Shown here one piece after another: positions 1-4,529 of a DNA stretch of 5,380 nucleotides. Within the stretch, counting starts at the first letter, position 1. Every line of letters starts with the position of its first letter. Location: contig JACVXW010000233.1 in assembly GCA_015661135.1 (NCBI GenBank), positions 1 through 5,380 on the forward strand, read 5' to 3'. This DNA is from Chloroflexota bacterium. Its GTDB lineage: Bacteria > Chloroflexota > Limnocylindria > Limnocylindrales > CSP1-4. The notes under the pieces were generated by a model. That model searched no databases. It was given only the letters and a program-made list of their open reading frames with translations, and was not told the origin of the DNA. The translations under genes were made by a program, and so were the position numbers.

Positions 1-30
1 CGAGCGAGGAGTAGGTTAGAGCCCGCGTCG

Positions 31-210
31 CTATGCCTTCGCTCGACGCCGCCGCTTTGGCGGCTCTTTGGCCGCCTTCTCCTGGGCGTCGCCAATCTGC
101 TTGAAAACCTTGCCCATCCCCGGCTTCATCAGGGCCCGCTCGCGCGCCGCGAGGTCGCGGTCGCGTCGTCGAAGCCGCTCCTCCTCCCGCGGGTCGATCT
201 CGTCAGCCAC
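31..210 (-). CDS. small highly charged protein, third gene of the propeller/MoaD operon
   Basis: I do not recognise a family. The product is 59 residues from a GTG at 210, beginning VADEIDPREEERLRRRDRDL. Residues 8-30 are almost entirely Glu, Asp, Arg, Leu and Ala and look like one long charged helix or coiled coil. A central Gly/Lys stretch (PGMGKVFKQIGDAQEKAAKE) is followed by a strongly basic end (KRRRRAKA) that could bind nucleic acid or ribosomes. There is no membrane segment, signal peptide or Cys. The GTG lies inside the last codons of the MoaD-like gene (8-nt overlap, GTGGCTGA), so translation is probably coupled; a GGGAGG sits about 13 nt upstream. A longer 97-residue reading from 324 merely runs through the MoaD-like gene in another frame and has unlike composition, so I rejected it. 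Function unknown. Confidence 0.6.
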   Translation of the reverse strand: MADEIDPREEERLRRRDRDLAARERALMKPGMGKVFKQIGDAQEKAAKEPPKRRRRAKA

Positions 211-502
211 GGCGTACGACCGAGCCTCCCGACACGGCCGGAATGACGTGCACGACAGCACCCGGCGGGACCGGCGTCTCGAGCGCGGCCCGCTCCCCGC
301 CGACGAACACGTTGATGTGGGCACGGATACTCGGCCCTGCGTCCAGCAGCCGGTTCCGCAGCCCCGGGATCAGCGAGTCAAGATCCTCGATGAGCTCGGC
401 GACCGTGGCACCACGGGCGGCGATGCGCCGGGGTGCCCCCGGGAACAGGGCGATGAGGGAGCGCGGAAGGTGGACGTCGGCCGGCCGCGCGGCGTCAATC
501 AA
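203..502 (-). CDS. MoaD/ThiS-like beta-grasp (ubiquitin-fold) sulfur-carrier protein with a tail after Gly-Gly
   Basis: MoaD/ThiS proteins are small beta-grasp sulfur carriers whose C-terminal Gly-Gly is adenylated and thiocarboxylated for molybdopterin, thiamine or other sulfur-transfer chemistry. From the proposed TTG at 502 the product is 99 residues, near the usual 80-95. The pattern fits: a first strand (VHLPRSLIALF, 10-20), the helix signature GATVAELIEDLDSLIPGLRNRLLD (31-54), the strand INVFVGGE (63-70) and the ending PPGAVVHVIPAVSGG (79-93). Six residues (SVVRRG) follow Gly92-Gly93, whereas carriers normally stop at GG. The TTG overlaps the upstream propeller stop (TTGATTGA), with GAGG about 9 nt before it; no ATG or GTG fits nearby, so the start is the weak point. 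No MoaE, MoeB or JAMM protease gene is in the window. The partner is unknown; co-operation with the propeller protein is inference. Confidence 0.78.
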   Translation of the reverse strand: MIDAARPADVHLPRSLIALFPGAPRRIAARGATVAELIEDLDSLIPGLRNRLLDAGPSIRAHINVFVGGERAALETPVPPGAVVHVIPAVSGGSVVRRG

Positions 503-1568
503 GGACCGCAGCCTCGACCGACCAGACCGGCGGCAGGTTGTCGGCAACCATGGCCCACGTCCGGCCCTCGTCGGCGCTGCCGTAGACCTGCCCCGTGCTC
601 GTCCCGAAGTAGACGCCGACCGGGTCCAGCCGATCCACGGCCATCGCCTCGCGCAGGACACCCACGAACGCGGCCTGCTCCGGAAGGCCCTCCCCGGACC
701 GGATCCACGAGTCGCCGCCGTCGTTCGTCCGCCAGACCGCGGCGCTCGCGTCCGGCATGAACCGTCCCCGATCCGCGCCGTTCAGGGGGATCGTCCAGAT
801 CGTTTTCGGATCTTGCGGGTGGGCCGCCATCGGGAAGCCGAACTCGGACGGCAGGCCGGTCGTGATCTCCTCCCAGTTGCGACCGCCATCGCCTGAGCGG
901 TAGACGCCGCAGTGGTTCTGCTGGTACAGGTGCTCGCCGCCGTCGGCGGCCATGACCATCTTGTGAACGCACTGGCCAAACTCCGGGTACGGGTCGGGCG
1001 CGAATCCGGCCCGAACACCCTTGTTGCGCGTCTCCCATGTCGCGCCGCCATCGCGGGTCTCGAACGCGCCGACCGCCGAGATCCCCACCCAGACGCGCTC
1101 CCTGTCCGTCCGATGGGGGACGATGGAGTGGAGGATCAGTCCGCCGTTGCCCGGCTGCCACTCGAGCCGGGTCGGGTGATTGGTGAGGCCGGCCACATGC
1201 TCCCATGTGGCGCCGCGGTCCCGGCTTCGGAACAGGCCCGCCGGCTCTACCCCGGCATAGATAGTGTCGTCGGTCGCGGTCACGTTCCAGACGGTCTTGA
1301 TCTTGGGCCCGTCATCGCCATACGTGAGGCCCTCGCTGGAGTGCGTCCAGGTCTGGCCGAGGTCCTCGCTCCGCCAGACTGCCGGCCCGTACCACGGACT
1401 TCCGGCGGCAGCGAGGAGCGCACCAGAGCCGGGCTCAAGGGAGATATCGTGGACCGGCCAGCCTTCGCAGAGGGGTCCTCGCAAGCTCCAGTCACGCCGG
1501 GCGGCGTCACCGTCCAGGATGAACGCTCCCTTCGGCGTTCCGACGAGCAAGGCGATGCGCGTGGACAT
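495..1568 (-). CDS. BNR/Asp-box beta-propeller protein (sialidase/sortilin-like fold)
   Basis: The 357-residue product carries six Asp-box motifs (S/T-x-D-x-G-x-T/S/N-W): SEDLGQTW 67-74, SRDRGATW 115-122, TRDGGATW 171-178, SGDGGRNW 225-232, TNDGGDSW 281-288 and SADEGRTW 331-338. They recur about every 50 residues, as expected of a beta-propeller built from repeats like those of sialidases, sortilin/VPS10 and photosystem II assembly factor YCF48. Annotation pipelines often call such proteins exo-alpha-sialidase, but I see no arginine triad or catalytic set that supports glycosidase activity. There is no signal peptide, since the start MSTRIALLVGTPKGAFIL begins directly with a propeller strand, so a cytoplasmic binding or scaffold role is likelier. 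The start is well supported: GGAGG lies 5 nt before the ATG. The stop overlaps the TTG of the MoaD-like gene, making this the lead gene of a coupled operon. Confidence 0.88.
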   Translation of the reverse strand: MSTRIALLVGTPKGAFILDGDAARRDWSLRGPLCEGWPVHDISLEPGSGALLAAAGSPWYGPAVWRSEDLGQTWTHSSEGLTYGDDGPKIKTVWNVTATDDTIYAGVEPAGLFRSRDRGATWEHVAGLTNHPTRLEWQPGNGGLILHSIVPHRTDRERVWVGISAVGAFETRDGGATWETRNKGVRAGFAPDPYPEFGQCVHKMVMAADGGEHLYQQNHCGVYRSGDGGRNWEEITTGLPSEFGFPMAAHPQDPKTIWTIPLNGADRGRFMPDASAAVWRTNDGGDSWIRSGEGLPEQAAFVGVLREAMAVDRLDPVGVYFGTSTGQVYGSADEGRTWAMVADNLPPVWSVEAAVLD

Positions 1569-1573
1569 GAATC

Positions 1574-1578
1574 CCTCC
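1574..1578 (-). promoter_or_regulatory. Shine-Dalgarno of the propeller gene
   Basis: GGAGG on the minus strand, 5 nt before the ATG at 1568. It fixes the start of the propeller gene. Confidence 0.75.
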
Positions 1579-1601
1579 GGGCGTTGGCGGTTGTCGCGCC
1601 G

Positions 1602-1607
1602 AATCTA
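1602..1607 (-). promoter_or_regulatory. candidate -10 box (TAGATT) for the propeller/MoaD operon
   Basis: In the 101-nt divergent gap between the propeller gene and the first VOC gene, the minus strand reads TAGATT, a TAnnnT match. It would place transcription start near 1595 and leave a leader of about 27 nt that includes the GGAGG. I see no good -35 hexamer 16-18 nt further upstream. For the VOC gene on the other strand I see no convincing promoter in the same gap. Confidence 0.35.
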
Positions 1608-1669
1608 CCCCACCTGCACGGATCGGCGACACTGCAGGACCCCAACCTGATCGAGGAGCGTGAACCCGC

Positions 1670-2074
1670 ATGGACTGGAAACTCGAGGTCGTCGTCGTCC
1701 CCGTCTCGGATGTGGACCGATCGAAGAAGTTCTACAGCGAGCAATGCGGATTCAACGTGGACGTGGATCACCGTCCCAACGAGCAATTCCGGGTCGTGCA
1801 GCTGACGCCGCCGGGCTCGGCGTGCTCGGTCACCATCGGCGTCGGGCTCTCCAAGTCTGAGCCGGGATCGCTCAAGGGTCTCCAGCTGGTCGTATCAGAT
1901 GTCGCGGCGGCCCGGGCAGAACTCGTGGCACGCGGCGTCGACGTCAGCCCGGTCAGCCACTTCGATGACGGCGTCATGGCCGAGGGCCACGGCGGTCCAT
2001 GGAACTCGTTCATCTTCTTCGACGATCCGGACGGCAACAGCTGGGCCGTCCAGGAGAAGCCCGAGACGGTGTAA
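1670..2074 (+). CDS. VOC superfamily (glyoxalase/bleomycin-resistance fold) protein
   Basis: The 134-residue product has two beta-alpha-beta-beta-beta modules typical of the vicinal oxygen chelate fold. The first starts LEVVVVPVSDVDRSKKFYSE (4-23). The second starts LQLVVSDVAAARAELVARGV (about 69-88) and ends FFDDPDGNSWAVQEKPE, the classic DPDGN-x-W-x-x-Q-E ending. The terminal Glu is a usual metal ligand, but the first-strand position where metal-binding members carry His is Val here, as is the matching place in module 2. The metal site may therefore be incomplete and the substrate cannot be named. GAGGAG at 1653-1658 lies 11 nt before the ATG. The MerB-like selenoprotein gene begins 32 nt after the stop on the same strand, so the two may be cotranscribed. 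Confidence 0.88.
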   Translation: MDWKLEVVVVPVSDVDRSKKFYSEQCGFNVDVDHRPNEQFRVVQLTPPGSACSVTIGVGLSKSEPGSLKGLQLVVSDVAAARAELVARGVDVSPVSHFDDGVMAEGHGGPWNSFIFFDDPDGNSWAVQEKPETV

Positions 2075-2091
2075 CGGGACGGGCGTTGACC

Positions 2092-2097
2092 TATAGT
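2092..2097 (+). promoter_or_regulatory. candidate -10 box (TATAGT) directly before the MerB-like gene
   Basis: TATAGT differs from the TATAAT consensus at one base and ends 9 nt before the ATG at 2107. Transcription from it would begin around 2103-2107, giving a leaderless or nearly leaderless mRNA. The GGAGG at 2099-2103 lies between box and ATG with only 3 nt of spacing; it would serve as ribosome-binding site mainly on transcripts reading through from the upstream VOC gene. No -35 match is seen 17 nt upstream. Confidence 0.45.
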
Positions 2098-2106
2098 CGG
2101 AGGCCG

Positions 2107-2733
2107 ATGGACGCCGCCGACCTCGAACTCCGGAACGCGACCTACGCCAGGTTCATCGCGCTCGGCCGGGCACCATCGGCGGCCGAGATGGGGGCCTACG
2201 CGGGAATGCCGCCCGACGCCCTGCGCGACGCCTGGCGCCGGCTGCACGGCGATATCCTGATGGCCAACCCCTTCTCGGCGGTGCGGACGCCATTCCGCGT
2301 GGACGCGGCCGGCCGATCCTGGTTCGCCAACTGTGCCTGGGATGCGTTCGGCATCGGGTCCGCGCTCCACGTCGACAGCACGATCCACACAGCCTGCGCC
2401 GACTGCCACGAGCCTCTCGACATCCAGGTTCGAGATGGCCTTCCGGCCGACCGCAGCCTCGTCTTCCACGTGCTCGTCCCGGCGTCGTCGTGGTGGAACG
2501 ACATCGGCTTCACCTGAAGCACCATGCTGCTCTTCCGGTCGGAAGCACACGTCGAGAACTGGCTCAAGGGCCGTACGGGCGGGGCGACCATCCCGGTCAC
2601 GAAGCTCGCCGAGCTGTCTGACGCATGGTGGAGTACGCGGCTTGCACCCGACTGGCGCCCCCGCGCGGCCGGGGAGGGCCAGTCGATCCTGGACCGCCTG
2701 GGCCTGACCGGGGAGTTCTGGAACTTCGGCTGA
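2107..2733 (+). CDS. MerB-like (alkylmercury lyase family) selenoprotein, Sec encoded by in-frame TGA at 2515-2517
   Basis: MerB cleaves carbon-mercury bonds using Cys96, Asp99 and Cys159 (R831 numbering). This 208-residue reading has the N-terminal helical region (residues 4-55, ELRNATYARFIALGRAPSAA onward), then WFANCAWDAFGIGSAL (72-87), which matches MerB YAWCALDTLIFPAL. Cys76 and Asp79 therefore match Cys96 and Asp99. Cys97 sits 21 residues after Cys76, as Cys117 does after Cys96, and forms CxxC with Cys100. Residue 137 is TGA in GFT-U-STMLLFRSEAHVENW, aligned with MerB FCCHVHFFAS...AEDW, i.e. at catalytic Cys159 (spacing 61 versus 63). The frame continues unbroken to TGA 2731-2733. A SECIS-like hairpin follows the TGA. 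Alternatives are a TGC/TGT-to-TGA nonsense mutation or sequencing error; the exact catalytic position and the hairpin argue against both. No merA, merR or merT lies nearby, so mercury as substrate is family-based inference. The start is ATG 2107. Confidence 0.85.
2515..2552 (+). promoter_or_regulatory. candidate bacterial SECIS element following the UGA-Sec codon
   Basis: Nineteen nt after the TGA is a hairpin with a tetraloop GGUC (2537-2540) on a perfect 5-bp stem CUUCC/GGAAG (2532-2536 with 2541-2545). Below it is a 2-nt bulge UC or CU on the 5' side, then U2528-A2547 and G2529-C2546. E. coli fdhF, from memory, has 18 nt between UGA and the same GGUC loop, a short stem and one bulged U on its 5' side; the loop G and U and the bulged U are the SelB contacts. 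The layout here is nearly the same, within the coding sequence. Pairing was done by eye. Confidence 0.75.
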
Positions 2734-2734
2734 C

Positions 2735-2746
2735 CGCCGAGCGGCG
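2735..2746 (+). terminator. weak hairpin just after the MerB-like stop
   Basis: CGCC (2735-2738), loop GAGC, GGCG (2743-2746) forms a 4-bp GC hairpin 1 nt after the stop at 2731-2733. It lacks a U-tract and is too close to the TGA to act as a SECIS, so this second TGA reads as a true stop. Terminator function is tentative. Confidence 0.25.
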
Positions 2747-2995
2747 CGCACGAAACTGACCTGGCACTTTGGCCTGGAATCGCAGCCATGCTCAGCGCCG
2801 ACGTATGCACCGGATGACCGCAGCGATGTAGCAGGCGAGTCCGCCAGCGCATGAAAAGACCAAGTTCATGTCGCGCGCGCATCGTTCGCTACAGCTGGGC
2901 TGCACCGATGATGGAGTTCAGTCGCTGTGCGCATAGCCGGATGCGAGCGCCCGCGCAGCGCGCATGGCCGCATTTGCGCGTGGCTGGCGCTGTGT
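2747..2995. other. gap without a convincing gene
   Basis: Between the MerB-like gene and the hairpin after the DUF6958-like gene I find no reading frame with recognisable protein character. The open frames on both strands are Arg/Ala/Pro-rich shadows. I also see no tRNA T-loop motif (GTTCRAnnC) and no insertion-sequence ends. It has short GC-rich self-complementary stretches around 2950-2990. Both flanking genes point into this gap, so it is probably a convergent 3' intergenic region. Confidence 0.5.
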
Positions 2996-3021
2996 CCTCG
3001 CGGCCGGCCGAGCCCGCGAGG
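2996..3021 (-). terminator. hairpin just downstream of the DUF6958-like gene
   Basis: On the minus strand CCTCGCGG (3021-3014) pairs perfectly with CCGCGAGG (3003-2996) across a 10-nt loop, an 8-bp GC-rich stem starting 2 nt after the TAG at 3026-3024. No T-tract follows, which is common in GC-rich genomes. Position and stem strength suggest a transcription terminator for the YwqK-like/DUF6958 pair. Confidence 0.5.
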
Positions 3022-3023
3022 GT

Positions 3024-3425
3024 CTAGCCCGAGCGGGTACCCCGGCGAGGCGTGACGCTTCCCGCCCCGCGCGGCGGAGGTGGCGTCGCCGGCCGCGTCC
3101 CCTCCGCCGGATGATGCCAGCGGAGTGGCCGCGACGGCTCTCGGGTAATCACGCCCTTCGCCTCGAGGTCCAGCTGTACCGCCTTGGTCCACCAGCCCGC
3201 CCGGGCCCCACCCGGATACAAGTCCGGGGGCAGCTTCGGGACGACGGCAGTACGCATCTGCGATTCGGTCAGGCCAGGGGCAGCGTCCGGGAGGACCGCC
3301 AGCAGCGCGTCGCGCATGGCGTTGTACATGCCGGCATCCACGGTCGCGCTGTTGCCCGGGTGGTTGACGTTCTCGATACGCACGCGCCCGGGCTTGTCGT
3401 CCGCGGGTTCGGTTGCGGCCATCAT
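3024..3425 (-). CDS. DUF6958-like protein of unknown function
   Basis: The 133-residue product contains RVRIENVNHPGNSATVDAGM (14-33), then a helical stretch YNAMRDALLAVLPDAAPGLTE, then PPDLYPGGARAGWWTKAVQL and DLEAKGVITREPSRPLRWH. I recognise this as the DUF6958 pattern (IENVNHPG, YPGGxxxGWW, VQLDLEAKG, PLRWH). It looks like a small winged-helix-type fold, but no activity is known to me. The last 28 or so residues are Pro/Arg/Gly-rich and probably a disordered tail. Two ATGs stand in tandem (3425 and 3422), an in-frame TGA lies seven codons upstream, and no clear Shine-Dalgarno precedes them. A TAGACT box on the minus strand (3464-3459) could supply its own promoter, or it is cotranscribed with the YwqK-like gene 56 nt upstream. 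Confidence 0.8.
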   Translation of the reverse strand: MMAATEPADDKPGRVRIENVNHPGNSATVDAGMYNAMRDALLAVLPDAAPGLTESQMRTAVVPKLPPDLYPGGARAGWWTKAVQLDLEAKGVITREPSRPLRWHHPAEGTRPATPPPPRGAGSVTPRRGTRSG

Positions 3426-3481
3426 GCGGGCCGGCGCGATTGATCATTCACGTCGGCCAGTCTACGCGGCCGGAACGTAGA

Positions 3482-3715
3482 TCAGCGACTCTTCCGGAAC
3501 GAGGTCTCCTTGACGAGCCGCCCTGCGCGATCGAACGTGTGCCAGACACCGACCTGGCGGCCCCGGTCGAACTGGCCGGTCCGCATGACGCTGCCGTCCT
3601 TGCGATAGAACTCCCAGGCGCCGTGCATCAGCCCATCGAGCGTGAAGCCGCGCGACTGCAACGCGCCGGTCGCGTAATACTCGATATCGGGGACGGGCTC
3701 GGAGCTCTGCGGCAT
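3482..3715 (-). CDS. MORN-repeat protein, YwqK-family antitoxin-like
   Basis: The 77-residue product is built of repeats resembling MORN/YwqK units: IEYYATGALQSRGFTLDGLM (11-30), HGAWEFYRKDGSVMRTGQFD (31-50), RGRQVGVWHTFDRAGRLVKE (51-70). The G-x-W-x-x-(Y/F)-x-x-x-G and (L/V)-x-x-x-G/T-x-F spacing is characteristic. Databases call many such proteins 'toxin-antitoxin system YwqK family antitoxin', but no partner toxin is evident beside it, so the antitoxin role is only a name. There is no signal peptide or membrane segment. I chose ATG 3715 because the repeats begin right after it and a -10-like GATAAT sits 6 nt upstream; the longer frame reaching 4252 runs antisense through the second VOC gene. 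It diverges from that VOC gene, and DUF6958 follows it by 56 nt on the same strand. Confidence 0.8.
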   Translation of the reverse strand: MPQSSEPVPDIEYYATGALQSRGFTLDGLMHGAWEFYRKDGSVMRTGQFDRGRQVGVWHTFDRAGRLVKETSFRKSR

Positions 3716-3721
3716 GACCCG

Positions 3722-3727
3722 ATTATC
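3722..3727 (-). promoter_or_regulatory. candidate -10 box (GATAAT), leaderless start of the YwqK-like gene
   Basis: On the minus strand GATAAT is followed by 6 nt (CGGGTC) and then the ATG at 3715, so transcription would begin at or next to the A of the start codon. There is no Shine-Dalgarno in this space. The same box-6 nt-ATG arrangement precedes the antitoxin gene at 4293. No -35 match is apparent. Confidence 0.45.
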
Positions 3728-3793
3728 GACCCGTGAACCGCCATGCATCGGGACGCCCGGACTGGTAGCGTCGGGGCCGTGAACCAGCAGGGT

Positions 3794-3799
3794 GAGGAG
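3794..3799 (+). promoter_or_regulatory. Shine-Dalgarno that decides the start of the second VOC gene
   Basis: GAGGAG lies 6 nt before GTG 3806, ideal spacing. It favours that start over the in-frame ATG 3743, GTG 3779 and ATG 3827. Confidence 0.65.
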
Positions 3800-3805
3800 A
3801 ACTCG

Positions 3806-4210
3806 GTGGACGGTGGCGTACTGGAGATGAGGCTGGTGGTGACGGCGCCCGACTACGAAGCTGCCCTGACGTTCTACCGCGACACGCTGGGAATGGCGGA
3901 GATCGCTGCCTTCACTTCCCCTGGTGCGCGGGTGACCATCCTTGACGCTGGCCGAGCAAACCTGGAACTCGCCGATCCACCCCATGCCGCATACGTGGAT
4001 GACGTCGAGGTTGGCCGTCGCGTGGCCGGGCCTCTGCGCGTGGCGCTCCGGGTTCGCGACGCCGCTTCCGCGACCGATCGAGCAGTGGCGGCCGGGGCGG
4101 CGCTGATCGCCCCGCCGACGGAGACCCCGTGGCGCTCCCTGAACTCCCGTCTCGAGGGCCCGGCCGGCCTTCAGCTGACCTTCTTCCAGGAGCTCGAGCC
4201 CAGCGCATGA
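3806..4210 (+). CDS. VOC superfamily (glyoxalase-fold) protein
   Basis: The 134-residue product from GTG 3806 starts its first module with MRLVVTAPDYEAALTFYRDT (8-27), the typical 'strand, then D-Y-x-x-A-x-x-F-Y-x-D-x-L-G' helix. It continues RVTILDAGRANLELADPPH (the first-module end with Glu in NLELAD). The second module begins PLRVALRVRDAASATDRAVA with AAGAALIAPPTETPW, and ends with LQLTFFQELEPSA, where Glu matches the usual terminal metal ligand. No His is seen at the first-strand ligand position, so the metal site and substrate are uncertain. It is not a close copy of the VOC protein at 1670-2074: the two share the fold but little sequence. An upstream in-frame ATG at 3743 would add 21 unlike residues. 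The toxin-antitoxin pair follows 82 nt downstream with its own promoter box. Confidence 0.86.
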   Translation: MDGGVLEMRLVVTAPDYEAALTFYRDTLGMAEIAAFTSPGARVTILDAGRANLELADPPHAAYVDDVEVGRRVAGPLRVALRVRDAASATDRAVAAGAALIAPPTETPWRSLNSRLEGPAGLQLTFFQELEPSA

Positions 4211-4280
4211 TGCTGCTGCCCGGATGATCGAGCGGTAAGCGGCGCCTGACAAGATGACGGCCTGATGCGTTGGCGCTGGT

Positions 4281-4294
4281 TATACTCCCGGTAT
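4281..4294 (+). promoter_or_regulatory. candidate -10 box (TATACT) and overlapping inverted repeat of the toxin-antitoxin operon
   Basis: TATACT (4281-4286) ends 6 nt before ATG 4293, suggesting leaderless transcription of the antitoxin. ATAC (4282-4285), 5 nt, GTAT (4291-4294) forms an inverted repeat spanning the box and the start codon. Ribbon-helix-helix antitoxins usually repress their own operon by binding such repeats, so this is a plausible autoregulatory operator. The half-sites are short and could be chance. Confidence 0.45.
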
Positions 4295-4529
4295 GAAGAC
4301 AGCGGTCTCCGTGCCTGACGACGTCTTTGAAAGCGCGGATCGTCTCGCGCAACGGGAGCATCGGTCGCGGAGCGACGTCTACAGCGCCGCGCTGCGTGAG
4401 TACGTCGCCCGCCACTCGCCGGACGAGATAACGGATGCGGTCGATCGTGTCGTCGAAGACGTTGGCCGCTCCCCGGATCTGTTCGTCAGCGCGGCCGGCG
4501 TCCGGGTCCTGAGAGACGCGGAGTGGTGA
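4293..4529 (+). CDS. ribbon-helix-helix (CopG/MazE-like) antitoxin
   Basis: The 78-residue product begins MKTAVSVPDDVFESADRLAQ, the beta-strand plus first helix of a ribbon-helix-helix DNA-binding domain. It continues with the turn and second helix SRSDVYSAALREYVARH (25-41). The remaining 35 or so residues (DEITDAVDRVVEDVG... to VLRDAEW) are the acidic tail that in MazE-type antitoxins wraps the toxin and blocks its RNA groove. Family knowledge: it neutralises the toxin encoded immediately downstream and, alone or in complex, represses the operon. The stop overlaps the toxin start by 7 nt (4523-4529), the usual coupled layout. There is no Shine-Dalgarno; a -10 box 6 nt before the ATG points to a leaderless message. 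Confidence 0.88.
   Translation: MKTAVSVPDDVFESADRLAQREHRSRSDVYSAALREYVARHSPDEITDAVDRVVEDVGRSPDLFVSAAGVRVLRDAEW

Noticed and set aside
1..45. CGAGCGA (1-7) and TCGCTCG (39-45) inverted repeat at the left edge
   Set aside because: 7 bp with a 31-nt loop, overlapping the 3' end of the small gene; likely chance in GC-rich DNA and cut by the window edge.
912..1805. Long plus-strand open frame (297 codons) opposite the propeller gene
   Set aside because: Antisense shadow: the minus strand here clearly encodes the six Asp-box repeats, and the plus frame also runs into the VOC gene in another frame.
2515..2517. Reading the MerB-like gene as a pseudogene with a nonsense TGA
   Set aside because: The TGA is the Sec codon, lies at the catalytic Cys column, is followed by a SECIS-like hairpin, and the downstream frame is undamaged. 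It remains the main alternative if sel genes are missing.
2524..2733. Independent 69-residue gene starting at ATG 2524
   Set aside because: It is in the same frame as the MerB-like gene, has no Shine-Dalgarno before it, and its sequence is the C-terminal third of the MerB fold. Sec readthrough explains it better.
1768..2751. Long minus-strand open frame (327 codons) opposite the VOC and MerB-like genes
   Set aside because: Arg/Pro/Gly-rich antisense shadow of real plus-strand genes in GC-rich DNA, with no recognisable domain.
2747..2995. Possible tRNA (including selC) or other RNA gene in the gap
   Set aside because: I looked for a T-loop motif and an acceptor-stem pair and found neither; only short GC-rich complementarities.
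2866..3447. 193-codon minus-strand frame overlapping the DUF6958-like gene
   Set aside because: Low-complexity Arg/Gly/Ala composition in a different frame from the recognisable DUF6958-like sequence.
3716..4252. Upstream extension of the YwqK-like frame to 4252
   Set aside because: The extra 179 codons are antisense to the second VOC gene and lack repeat character; ATG 3715 with a -10 box is the better start.
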